This document shows positions 9,335 through 18,600 of a stretch of 64,000 nucleotides of DNA, piece after piece. Source of the DNA: JACJXW01 sp964418125 (GTDB taxonomy: Bacteria; Bacteroidota; Bacteroidia; Chitinophagales; Saprospiraceae). The notes below the pieces were generated by a model. The model saw nothing but the letters and a program-made list of their open reading frames with translations, had not been told where the DNA came from and made no database searches. The stretch covers positions 1-64,000 of the forward strand of contig CAYQKY010000012.1 of assembly GCA_964418125.1 (NCBI GenBank), in the 5' to 3' direction. Both the position numbers and the translations under genes were made by a program. The stretch's first letter is position 1. Every line of letters begins with the position of its first letter.

Positions 9335-9356
9335 CGATGCTGGAATTCCAGCATCG
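9335..9356. repeat. Perfect 22-bp palindrome, operator-like
   Basis: The sequence CGATGCTGGAA/TTCCAGCATCG is a perfect inverted repeat with no loop. It is preceded on the plus strand by a run of eight T. A run of T does not follow it on either strand, so it is not a standard intrinsic terminator. It lies about 40 nt upstream of the KilA-N remnant and could be the binding site of a dimeric regulator. Confidence 0.5.
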
Positions 9357-9583
9357 CCCCGCTTTGCCGAAGCTTTAGGACTCTTTTAACCGGCTTAAAA
9401 GGGCACGTAGGGATTGGTATTCTATAAGAGTAGGGAGCAGGTTTTTATGTATTTAAATTATTTTGTTTTATTTCATGGTTTTAAGAAATAAAAATATTCA
9501 TTTCTTGTAAAAAATCTCAACTATATACATTTTTTTGTTTAAAATCATTGTGTTATAAACTTTTTTGTTATAACAACATAGTC

Positions 9584-10174
9584 TCATCTCCCCATCAGGA
9601 AACTTCCCGCCAGGATCTCTTGTCTGAGCACCTCCAGATCCAATTCTATATTCCTCACTTCCTGTTGCTTCAGCAACCAGCTTCGCTTCGCCTTCAGGAA
9701 ATCTCCAGGGCTCATCTCCCCCCGCCTGTATCGGTCTTCCTCCATCCGGAACAGTTGCTCATCGATGGCCAGCAGCTCGCGGCGGAAGGCCAGCGCTTCC
9801 CTCTGCAGCTGGTAAGCAGCATACAACTTCGCCACTGCTCCCCGGGCGCGCGCCGCCAGCAGCGCCCCCTTCTCCTCGATGCTGCGCCGCCGGGCAGCGT
9901 TGCGCTGCTTATCTCGTTTAGCCTGATACAGGACTCCGGTGTTGAAGCTCACGCTCGGGCGCGGGTCGCCCACAACCGTATACGTCAGCCCGACGTCTGG
10001 CACATATTTCAGCCATTCCCCCTTTCTATCCTCCCGGAACTCCAGAAGGCTAGCATGTACCTCTGCCGCATAGAAGCTGTCGATAGAGGCGTACAGCTCG
10101 CCCAGAGGCGGAAGTTCCTGGGCACCGGCAACCCGAACCAACAAACAACAAAACAAAATAATCCTACACCTCAT
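9584..10174 (-). CDS. Exported TolC-like coiled-coil protein
   Basis: The product is 196 residues, with a signal peptide (IILFCCLLVRVAGAQ) followed by two long helices joined by a short central part. The pattern resembles one half of the outer membrane efflux (TolC) family: QRNAARRRSIEEKGALLAAR, then RYRRGEMSPGDFLKAKRSWL, the second matching the usual repeat before the coiled coil. TolC proteins are normally about 420 residues with two such repeats, so this is a half-sized version. Its ATG overlaps the stop of the upstream gene (10171-11523) by 4 nt, indicating an operon. Its role in this mobile-looking block is not known. Confidence 0.6.
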   Translation of the reverse strand: MRCRIILFCCLLVRVAGAQELPPLGELYASIDSFYAAEVHASLLEFREDRKGEWLKYVPDVGLTYTVVGDPRPSVSFNTGVLYQAKRDKQRNAARRRSIEEKGALLAARARGAVAKLYAAYQLQREALAFRRELLAIDEQLFRMEEDRYRRGEMSPGDFLKAKRSWLLKQQEVRNIELDLEVLRQEILAGSFLMGR

Positions 10175-11523
10175 AACTCTTCAATTTCAACCGTTGTCAG
10201 ATAGCCCGTGAAGCTTGCCGGTTGCAGTTCCGCCACCCTGTTGCGGCGTTCCAGAGCTTCCCGTTGCCGGGCGTTCTTCGCCCGTTCCTGCTCCAGCAGC
10301 GCGGCGATTTCCGCCTGCAACTCGTACTCCCTGGCATAATCTGGCTGTAACACCTTCCTCTTCCGCTCCTTCACCAATTGCCCATAAAGGCGTTCTCTAG
10401 CCACCATATCCACCTCCATTTGCAGCTCCACCGCCAGCTCCGCCAGCCGCAGCGAGTGGTGGGCCGCTGCCTCCGCCCGGCTTTGGTTCTCCAGCCTCAA
10501 ATTGCGCAGCTGCTCCCGCAGCACCTGTATCCGGGGATTAGGCTCATAGACGAACACCTCCAACTCCACCGAATCGTACAGCTCATGGAACACGGCCTCC
10601 ATTAAGAACCCCGATTCAAACTGGCGCTGTTCCGATGTCACCCCGTTTGCCGTCACCAGGAACGGCCTGTCCGCCGCCACATCCAGTTTGGCGATGATGT
10701 GTCTGCCCACCAGGTGCTGGAGGCTATCCAAGCCAATGCCTACAAAGCGGTGTTCCCGGAAAAAGAACTGTCGCCCCGTGTGGGTGGGGATCACCTCTTC
10801 AATGACCAGTTCCGACTGGTCCAGCACCAGCAGGCGATCACCTTCCAGCAGTATAACCCGGCTGGGTGTAGCTTCCAGGCAGTAACCTTTGCCCGAAAAA
10901 GACATGCTGCCCCGATGAGCCAGGTACTGCACCTCCAGCAGATCCTCCGAGCGCTGAAACTCCAGGTGCAGGTGCTTCATTGTGCCGAACAGGCGGTTAT
11001 AGGAGGTCCAGAAGCCATGTTCGAAGAGTGGCCGCAGGAAGAGCCCCAGGGAGAGGAACAGGCAGAACATCACGCCTTCCGCCCGCAGGTCGCCCGTTCG
11101 TATCCGGTAGCCCGGGTTTCCGGGGATCACGAAAGGGTTCTTAGTGATGGGGTAGAGTAGGGGCACTCCCTGCAGGGTCATCATGTCCAGCATCAGGTGG
11201 GAGAAATAAGCAAAGAAGAAGACTAGCGCCAGGCTGTTGGCGCCGGAGGATAGCTTTTCGATGATGGCAACAGCCAGGGTTAGTGCTACCAGCGTCACGC
11301 CACTGTGGGTGATGGTGCGGTGGCCGTAGCGGCGGTTGATGGTTACGGATAATGGTTTCAAGAGGCTGCCGATGAGGGTTTTGGGGTGGTCGATGTCGGG
11401 CAGGAGGGCGGCGCCGATGGCGAGGCCGGTGTACACCGGCGAAGAGAAGACGTTCACTCCGGAGAGGGAGGAGCAAATGCCTGTGAAGACGAGGCCGCCG
11501 ATGATGTGGTTGGGGGTTCTCAT
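10171..11523 (-). CDS. YdjM-like membrane-bound metal-dependent hydrolase with coiled-coil tail
   Basis: The product is 450 residues. The N-terminal ~190 residues match the YdjM/DUF457 family of inner-membrane putative metal hydrolases: His at residue 6, the motif LLPDIDHP (41-47), GHRTITHS (67-74), and HLMLDMMTLQG in a membrane helix. The middle (~200-320) is beta-rich and unusual for the family. Residues ~325-435 are a charged coiled coil. It is cotranscribed with the TolC-like gene through a 4-nt overlap. Proteins of this type recur in Bacteroidota mobile elements. Catalytic activity has not been clearly shown for the family. Confidence 0.75.
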   Translation of the reverse strand: MRTPNHIIGGLVFTGICSSLSGVNVFSSPVYTGLAIGAALLPDIDHPKTLIGSLLKPLSVTINRRYGHRTITHSGVTLVALTLAVAIIEKLSSGANSLALVFFFAYFSHLMLDMMTLQGVPLLYPITKNPFVIPGNPGYRIRTGDLRAEGVMFCLFLSLGLFLRPLFEHGFWTSYNRLFGTMKHLHLEFQRSEDLLEVQYLAHRGSMSFSGKGYCLEATPSRVILLEGDRLLVLDQSELVIEEVIPTHTGRQFFFREHRFVGIGLDSLQHLVGRHIIAKLDVAADRPFLVTANGVTSEQRQFESGFLMEAVFHELYDSVELEVFVYEPNPRIQVLREQLRNLRLENQSRAEAAAHHSLRLAELAVELQMEVDMVARERLYGQLVKERKRKVLQPDYAREYELQAEIAALLEQERAKNARQREALERRNRVAELQPASFTGYLTTVEIEEL

Positions 11524-11681
11524 AGCTTTGTTTTTGCTGCAGAAGTTAATTGACCGATATACTTACAGCGTCTTGCTTTATCTCTCTGGGTTTTGCCCAT
11601 TAATACAGATTTCCAATAGCTTAAGGCTTTCGATTTCTCTTGTCCCTTCATTTCTTTTGGCAGCAAAAGAAACGAAGCAAA

Positions 11682-11725
11682 CCTGCCTGCCGGCCTGCTG
11701 TGCCGCAGGCCGGCAGGTAGGCAGG
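11682..11725. repeat. GC-rich palindromic repeat (REP-like)
   Basis: CCTGCCTGCCGGCCTG (11682-11697) pairs with CAGGCCGGCAGGTAGGCAGG (11706-11725) across an 8-nt loop. A similar hairpin lies at 27730-27770. Both resemble dispersed CCTGCC/GGCAGG palindromes, and neither is followed by a T-run. The surrounding 11524-11994 holds no convincing gene. Confidence 0.55.
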
Positions 11726-11994
11726 GAAAACTGCCGGCTTACGCATCTTCGGCTAAAAGAGGCTTTCACTCCGTTGCACTGTATAAACTCGCCAATTCGT
11801 GCAGTTATCTGCTTTTTACTGTCGTGATTGCACTGCTGTGATTTGCTACTTTCGGTTGCATCGAAGCTCAAACAGTATACAGTGCGGACACTGCATGAAA
11901 GCCTCTTTTTTAACGCCGAACCTGCTAATGCCGGAATCCCCGCTGTGGCAGCTACCGTGTGGCTACTTGCAAATCTAATGAACTTGCTATCCTG

Positions 11995-13515
11995 TCAAAC
12001 AAACCTCCGCTTCAATGCCTGGAAGATCTTCCTGGAAAATATAGCTACAATCAGCGCCACGCCCCCCAATAATCGGAAAGCCCCGGAGTGGTGCCCCAAT
12101 TCGCTACCCATATAGCGCAGCGCCATCAAAGAAGAAAAAGCGATGATCAGTGGGATGCTGAAGTCTATTTCCGACTTGGAGGCTGTGTGGCGGACCTCGT
12201 GCAGCACTTCCAAAGAAATTACCGGCTCCTTGCTCAGGCGCTCCACCAGTTCTACCACGAAAAGCGGGATGCCCTGGGTATTTTCCCAGGTGCGGTTGAG
12301 GAAAGCCTCATAGTCCTCGATACGCTCGGTGAACGGCTGGGCAAGGCGGGAGGCCAGTTCCAGCGTCTCCGGGCGGGACAGCGGCTGGAGCTCGATACGC
12401 TCGAAATTCGACAAGAACGTCGCATGCTCGATCTTAATGCGGCGGGCCGCGGCGATGATGTGGAAGTGGTTTTTCAGCATTTCCAGGATGCGCACACCAT
12501 ATTTAGTGATGTCCGTCAGGTCGTCAAAAACCAGGGTGAACTCTTTTGGCTTCGTAGCATCTACCGCCAGTTCACACAGCCGTTTGATGCTTTCTTTCGT
12601 GGCGACCCGCTCCAATTCCTCCCGTTTTTCGACCTCCAGTAGGAGGCGCAGCACCTCGTCCTTATCGTCATCAAATAGCGTCAGCAGCAACCCCGCCAGC
12701 GTCTTTTTCGGCGAGCGGAAATCATCCATGCGGATGACCCGCTCCCGGTGGTAGTTATCCAGCAAGTGCGATTTGCCGATGCCCTGGGGGCCCAGCAGCA
12801 ACACGTTTACCCGCTTTTCGCTGAGGCCGTGCAGCCGTCCCAGCTCTTCCTTCCTGCCTAAATGAAAGCTGGTCATACCTCTTTTAGCCGGAAAAACCAA
12901 TACCGGCTGCGGCCTGTTCAGCCTTTGCAATAAGCGGCGCAGGAAGTTCCGTTCCCGTTCAATGCCCCGCACCGCCTGGCGTAGCCGTTGCTCGTCCACG
13001 TGCAGGTAGCGTTCCGTTGTTTGCTGGCTGCAATGCCCAAGCAGCTTCTGGACCACCCGGATATCCTCCCCATTATTCGCCATGCGCGTAGCGTAGTAAT
13101 GCCGCAGCATGTGTGGAGTAACCGTATTGTTCGTGTACTTCATGAAACGCCGGTAGACCGACTTCCGGGAAAGGTGATGCTGGCTGCTCTGATCCGAAGG
13201 CGGGAAAAGGTAGGCCTCCGGATCATTCCAATCCGCTCCCTTCGCCTTCCGGCGGTAATTGGCGTAGGCCTCTATGATCCGGCTCGTAATGGGAATGTGC
13301 CGAAACTTGTCCTTGGAATGCTGCCGTTTCTTCAGGCTGAATACCACCAGTTGCTGCTCCATCGGCCGCACATGCTTCACCTGCAGGCGCACCACTTCGG
13401 TGACCCGCAGCCCGGCGTCCATCATCAGCAGGGCGATCAGCCGGTATTTGGCGTTGGCGCGGGAGAGCAATAAATCCAGTTGCTGGCGGGAGGGTAGGGG
13501 AATGTCGGCAATCAT
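11995..13515 (-). CDS. Tyrosine recombinase fused to AAA+/STAND-like ATPase with C-terminal membrane helices
   Basis: The product is 506 residues. Residues 1-185 are a tyrosine recombinase catalytic domain retaining R37 (AGLRVTEVVRL), a Lys in LKKRQHSK, H135-x-x-R138 (HMLRHYYATRM), H161 (LLGHCS) and Y170 (TERYLHV). The usual N-terminal core-binding (SAM-like) domain is missing, as the protein starts directly at the catalytic domain. Residues ~215-450 are an ATPase with Walker A GPQGIGKS (242-249) and Walker B TLVFDD (327-332). The last ~70 residues contain two hydrophobic helices (IPLIIAFSSLMALRYMG; LGGVALIVAIF). I know no standard family with this order. It may be a regulated or membrane-linked integrase. 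Confidence 0.8.
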   Translation of the reverse strand: MIADIPLPSRQQLDLLLSRANAKYRLIALLMMDAGLRVTEVVRLQVKHVRPMEQQLVVFSLKKRQHSKDKFRHIPITSRIIEAYANYRRKAKGADWNDPEAYLFPPSDQSSQHHLSRKSVYRRFMKYTNNTVTPHMLRHYYATRMANNGEDIRVVQKLLGHCSQQTTERYLHVDEQRLRQAVRGIERERNFLRRLLQRLNRPQPVLVFPAKRGMTSFHLGRKEELGRLHGLSEKRVNVLLLGPQGIGKSHLLDNYHRERVIRMDDFRSPKKTLAGLLLTLFDDDKDEVLRLLLEVEKREELERVATKESIKRLCELAVDATKPKEFTLVFDDLTDITKYGVRILEMLKNHFHIIAAARRIKIEHATFLSNFERIELQPLSRPETLELASRLAQPFTERIEDYEAFLNRTWENTQGIPLFVVELVERLSKEPVISLEVLHEVRHTASKSEIDFSIPLIIAFSSLMALRYMGSELGHHSGAFRLLGGVALIVAIFSRKIFQALKRRFV

Positions 13516-13549
13516 TGGGTTGAGGTTGAGGTTAAGGCTGAGGTTGAGG
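13516..13549. repeat. Tandem 6-bp GAGGTT-like repeats before the recombinase start
   Basis: Directly upstream of the recombinase ATG the plus strand reads as imperfect units of TTGAGG/TTAAGG/CTGAGG, about five copies. On the coding strand these would read as Leu-Asn repeats in frame, but a stop lies just beyond and no start codon exists there. They may be binding sites for the recombinase or simple slippage repeats. Confidence 0.5.
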
Positions 13550-13957
13550 GCGGTGGCTTATTGCATTGAGCCGTCCTAACACTCCAAACCTTTCAGCATC
13601 TTACGGGCTACCCATCCGTGTGCAAACCAATATACGGTTGTGACAGGGTAAAAGTCAACGAATTGAGGTTTTGACGAAAAAAGTTTTAGATAAGCGGGGG
13701 GTATGGGGGGGAGACAGAATATAGATTTTGTCCCCCAGCCACATGGGGGAAAAGGGGGGCGGAATTTTGGCCGGAACCTGGCAAAGAGTTGGGCATTTAG
13801 TGACGGGCAGTTTGGATGGCAGCTGCGCCGCCTGTGTGGCATACCGGCAAACTTTGGCGGAACCCTGGTTCAGGTGGCCCAGGATGCTGTTTTAACCGCT
13901 ATCTTATTGCTTGCACCCAGTTCGGCTGCAATGCACAAGTTTATTTTCCCATTTTTG
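13550..13957. other. Intergenic region with clustered G-tracts
   Basis: About 400 nt between the recombinase and the next gene hold no credible coding frame. At 13696-13762 the plus strand has runs of six and seven G, a C-run, then runs of five and six G, which could form a G-quadruplex or a strong GC hairpin. I see no promoter that I would defend. Confidence 0.45.
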
Positions 13958-15436
13958 TTAACTGCCCTCAAGCTCCTGAATTTTCTCCAGCAGCCATCTC
14001 TTTTGTGCAACAGGGTGAGTTTTTTCCATCCTTGCCTTCAGTTGGGCCAGTTCCTCCTTTTCCGGCTTTCCTTGTTCGCAGGCTTTGAAAAGCAGTTTCA
14101 GCAACTCGAAAAAATTGAGATAGCCTTGCCGGTGCCCGGCAGACAAAGCTTCGTCGGCTTTGATCCTCTTTTTTATTTTTTGGATCTCTTCCCAATAGTC
14201 GACAAAATATTGAGCGGATTCGAACTGGGCGCGCAGCCGGAGAGAGTTTACGTCGCAATAATAGAAAAAGCGTTTGGTGTAGGGAAAATCTTCCAGGCAT
14301 TTGAAGCATTGTTCATACGCCCCCTTGTAGAAATAGGCCGCTCCCCGGCAGAACTTTCCCAACGCCGTTCGTTGTTCGCCTGGGGGCGTCTGGCTGATGT
14401 ATTCACTCAGGAAACCCTCCGCCCATTCCAGGCCTGCTTCGTCTCCGGTATTCAGCGCCGCTGCAATGACGTTCTGAAACCGGCTATAGGGGATGTACTC
14501 TCCTTCTCTTAGCATGTCTTCTTCGGCCTGGAATTTTAATAACTGAAAGTTTTCCTGATAGGCTTGCTTCAATTCGGATGGGGAAAGATGTTTTGCGTTT
14601 ATTTTGTGGATATTATAGTTGGAAGCAAGATTGTAAAGGCTATGTGCCTCTTCTTTGGCAAGTATACCTGAATGTTTTTTTAACATGCTTAGAAGGCGGA
14701 TGGCCTTCTGGCTATCCGCTGTATCGTAGTAAAGTTGATAAGCGGCCTGGTATATCTGCAAAACAGGGTCTTCTGCAATCTGTTCCTGATAGAGCCCGGC
14801 CAGGTATTCAACTTGTTCATTAAGCGAAGCCGGCGGTTCTTCCTGATAGATATTGCTCCACAATTTCAGCGCGGTGGCGTATTTTAGTTTTTCGATCAGG
14901 TAGAAGCGGCCCAGGTGTGCCAGGGTGGCATAATAATTGTGTTTTCTGCCTTTATCTTTTTTCTGGGTAATTGACCTCTCATGAAACAACTCATACTTGT
15001 AGCTGTCCAGCGCATGCCCGGAGTTCCGGATGGGGCTGTCTTCCAGCAAACCCCTTAGCTTGTCCAATTGAGACTGGAATTCCCCTTCGAACTTCGGCAG
15101 CGGCAGGCTTTCCAATAATAGTAGTTGGCGGGCTACAGGCTGCCTTTGCAGTTCCCGGAATGCCAGGTAACCCCTCAGGATATCTTCTACTTCTTTCAAT
15201 ACCCTGAGGAAATAGCGGCCGGTATCGTCATTGGGGTATAGCTTCCTCCTCAGCCAGTTTGCCTGTTTTTCGGTTTTTTTGCTTTCTTTCAGGGCCTCAG
15301 TGGCCAATTCCAGCAGCTGGATGGCTTTCTTGCTGCACTTGTGGATAGAGGCCCGGGCAAAATGGCCGAGGGCAGCGGCTTCCTCTGGGGAAAGGGCGCC
15401 CAGCAGTTCGAAGAAAGGCGTTTTGCTTTTTTTCAT
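13958..15436 (-). CDS. Helical-repeat (TPR-like) hypothetical protein
   Basis: The product is 492 residues, cytoplasmic, almost entirely helical. It begins with a conserved-looking motif FFELLGALSPEEAAALGHFA. It continues with helix pairs resembling tetratricopeptide units (YYATLAHLGRFYLIEKLKYA; AQYFVDYWEEIQKIKKRIKA). Proteins of this type are common, often in several copies, in Saprospiria genomes and have no assigned role. It is a single-gene unit facing away from the protease at 15650. Confidence 0.6.
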   Translation of the reverse strand: MKKSKTPFFELLGALSPEEAAALGHFARASIHKCSKKAIQLLELATEALKESKKTEKQANWLRRKLYPNDDTGRYFLRVLKEVEDILRGYLAFRELQRQPVARQLLLLESLPLPKFEGEFQSQLDKLRGLLEDSPIRNSGHALDSYKYELFHERSITQKKDKGRKHNYYATLAHLGRFYLIEKLKYATALKLWSNIYQEEPPASLNEQVEYLAGLYQEQIAEDPVLQIYQAAYQLYYDTADSQKAIRLLSMLKKHSGILAKEEAHSLYNLASNYNIHKINAKHLSPSELKQAYQENFQLLKFQAEEDMLREGEYIPYSRFQNVIAAALNTGDEAGLEWAEGFLSEYISQTPPGEQRTALGKFCRGAAYFYKGAYEQCFKCLEDFPYTKRFFYYCDVNSLRLRAQFESAQYFVDYWEEIQKIKKRIKADEALSAGHRQGYLNFFELLKLLFKACEQGKPEKEELAQLKARMEKTHPVAQKRWLLEKIQELEGS

Positions 15437-15649
15437 GACAGAAGGGTTTTGCGGTTGTTGCTTTTGCCTCGAATACTAGCTTTTGCGCCGTCGCCACAAA
15501 CAATGTAAGTTACTGATAATCTGCCTATAACAACTTTTTTTTCGTTTTTTTTTGGCGAATAGCCGTTTGCCCTTCCTTGTCAGGGCGCTCCTTTTCTCAG
15601 AAATTTATGACAGACACAACATTTACCCTACAATTAAAACCTCTGTCAC

Positions 15650-18600
15650 ATGAAACGAGCCATCTTTATCCTTCCGGTTTTTGCTGCCCTGTTTTGCTGG
15701 ATAGCCGCTCAGCAGCCTTCTTCCCGAATTGCAAACCCTGGGAAAATAGCCTCGCCGGCCGCCCCCGCACCGGATACTGTGCTTCCCGGCGAACCTCCCC
15801 TCAAAACTGATATCGCCGGCTTTCTGGCCGGAGAGTTCCGCCAGGCGCTGGGGCTAACCGCAGCGGATAGCCTGCTCCTGTTGTCCATCCAGGACGATAG
15901 AAGCGGCGGCCGGCATGCGCGGGTTCAACAGTTGCGCCACGGTATTCCTGTCTTTGGGGCATGGTATGCTATTCACGAGAAAAATGGCGCCATTGTTTCT
16001 ATCAATGGAAAAGTTTTCCCGGAGCTTGAAGTAAAGCCAGAGCCGGCCCTGAGCGAGGCCGAGGCGCTCGAAAAGGCAACCGCCGCCCTGCCGGCCAGCC
16101 TGTATGCCTGGCAGGACGAGCAATTTGAAACGGCCCAACAGCGCCAAAAGAGAGATCCTTCGGCTACCTTTTATCCCAAAGGAGAACTTGTTATCGTTCC
16201 AGAAAACCTTGTTTCATTGCTGGGCGCCGGCGCCCCTGGCGAAGAGCAACCCGCCGGGGATAAGGGCTTTCGCCTGGCCTGGCGCTTCGATATTTTCGCC
16301 GTCGAGCCAAAACTGAAAAGGGAGCTTGTTTTTATCGACGCCATAGATGGCAGGGTGCTCCACCGCTTGCCCCAAATGGCGTTCTGCCATGCCCCTGCCC
16401 TGGGCAAGGCAGCTTACCGGCCCGGACTGGTGGAGATCGCTACCGATAGCTGCAACGGCACGGGCACACCCGAATATTGCCTGCATGACGTGCTTCGGGA
16501 TATTGAAATCTTCAATGCCGGGAACTCCAGCGGTACGCCTCTTATCCGATTTTGCAACGATACCACCCTCTGGATCCCGCCACAGGCAGATACCGTGGCA
16601 GTGGCCGCCATGCACGGGCTGGAGATCTGGTACGATTACTTGCTGGACAACTTCGGCTGGCGCGGGTTCGACGGCCTGGGGGAAGGCCCTATCCAGGCCT
16701 GGGTACATTACCGGAATAATTTTGATAATGCCGTTTATGCCGGTTTCCTCCTCTTTGGGGACGGCAACCCCAACGGAGATCGGAAAACGCCGCTGGTGCC
16801 CCGAGATGTGGTGGCTCATGAGGCCAGCCACGGCCTGATCGAAAATACGGCTGGCTTGCTTTATGTATATGAACCCGGCATCCTCAATGAAGCTGTTGCC
16901 GACATCATTGCCTGCCTGGTGGAACTGGAGCAGGGCGGCGGCAACTGGATACTGGGCGAAGATATTATCCCGGGGGGCGAACGCCGCCTGGACGCACCCC
17001 ACCTGATGGGGTTGCCGGATACTTACCAGGGGGATTTCTGGATAACCCAGTCGGCGCCCGGCCAGGCGCTGCACCGTAATTCCACAGTGCTGGGCCACTG
17101 GTTTTACCTCCTGGCAGAGGGTGGCGCCGGGGTAAACGACATGGGCACGCCTTATTCGGTGGCGGCTATGGGCCGGGATAAAGCGGCGGAATTGCTGTTC
17201 CATACCATGCGTTATTTCCTCAACCCCAACGACGGCTTCTTTGGAATGAGGCGGGCAACTATGTCAGCTGCCGGCACGGCTGGCCTCAACTGGAACCAGG
17301 ACGAGGTTGGTAACCTGGCTATGGCATGGTGCGCTGTCGGGGTAGGCGGTTGCGAGGCCCAGGGCAACGAAACCGTCACGCTCTTGTCGCCCAATGGTGG
17401 CGAGGAATATTATCCCGGCAACCAGATTACGGTGAAATGGGAGAATACTTCCGGGGTTACTCATTTGAAAGTATTCATTTCGGCAAACGGCGGGGCGAGC
17501 TGGCAGGAAATAGCATATTTCCCGATATCCGGGACTGCTGACAGCATGGCTGTCAATGCCCCCAACGTCAACAGCCGCTTGTGCCGCATCCGGGTGGCAG
17601 CGGCAAACGAGCCGCTGGCTTTTGACGATTCCGACAGCACGTTTTCCATCATCGGGTGCAGCTTACTATCGAGTTTTACTGTTTTGCCCGAAAGCGGGTG
17701 CCCCGGCACCAGCTTCACTGTGGACAATACCTCTTTGAACCAGGATGCTGACTTTTCCTGGTTGGTAGACGGCCAGCCCTACCCGGCGGTTCCTGGCGGG
17801 TTTACCCTCCTGGCGCCAGAGCCGGGCCCGCATACCATAACGCTGGTCGCCAAAGACAGCGTTTGTATTGATACTTTCCGCCGGGTGGTCCAGGTGGCGC
17901 CGGCGCCTTCGGCAGCATTTAGCGTGTCGGTTTCTAACCAGGTGGTGACAGCTACAGCTGCCTTTCCTGATGGCGAGCAGTATTTCTGGTCGGTAGGCGG
18001 CCAGCCGCTGCCCCTCTTCAACGGCTCGCAAAGCCTGGCATGGACGGCGCCGGATACGGGCACTTTTGAAGTGTGCCTGTTTGTAGGGGATAATTGTTCT
18101 TTTGGAGGAGAACAAGCTTGTCAAACCGTATCTGTTTCAGCTTCGGAAAATTGCATCGGCACGGACGAAACCTGGAAACAATACAACAACAAATCGGACA
18201 TCATTGACATGGCGGAGTACGGAGATACCATCATTATGTCTACTACCGGAGGGCTGGTTTTTTTCAATAAGACTACAGAGCAGGTGGTCAAAGTGCTGAA
18301 TACAACGACTTCTCCTGCCCTTCCCTGCCAGGGCCTGGGCAGCATTGCCGTCGATAGCGTTAATAAATGGGTTTATGTGGCGCTGGAATATGGGAAAGGA
18401 CTCATTCGCATAGACTTAACAAGTTATACTATTACTCAATTCACCATGTGGGATCTTCAGGAATTGCATTCAAATGATATAAATGTGCTCCGAATGGATC
18501 CCTTAGGAAATCTGTGGATCGGAACAAATGATGGAGGAATCTGGGTGGGAATACCCGGTATTTCCTTCCAAAAGTCTTTTCGCACTGATCTACCTGAAAC

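Noticed and set aside
11578..11871. Minus-strand frame of 97 codons
   Set aside because: It runs through a palindromic repeat, with no start site signal or protein-like pattern.
13703..14512. Plus-strand frame of 269 codons
   Set aside because: It overlaps the helical-repeat gene on the minus strand and the G-tract region; no protein family features.
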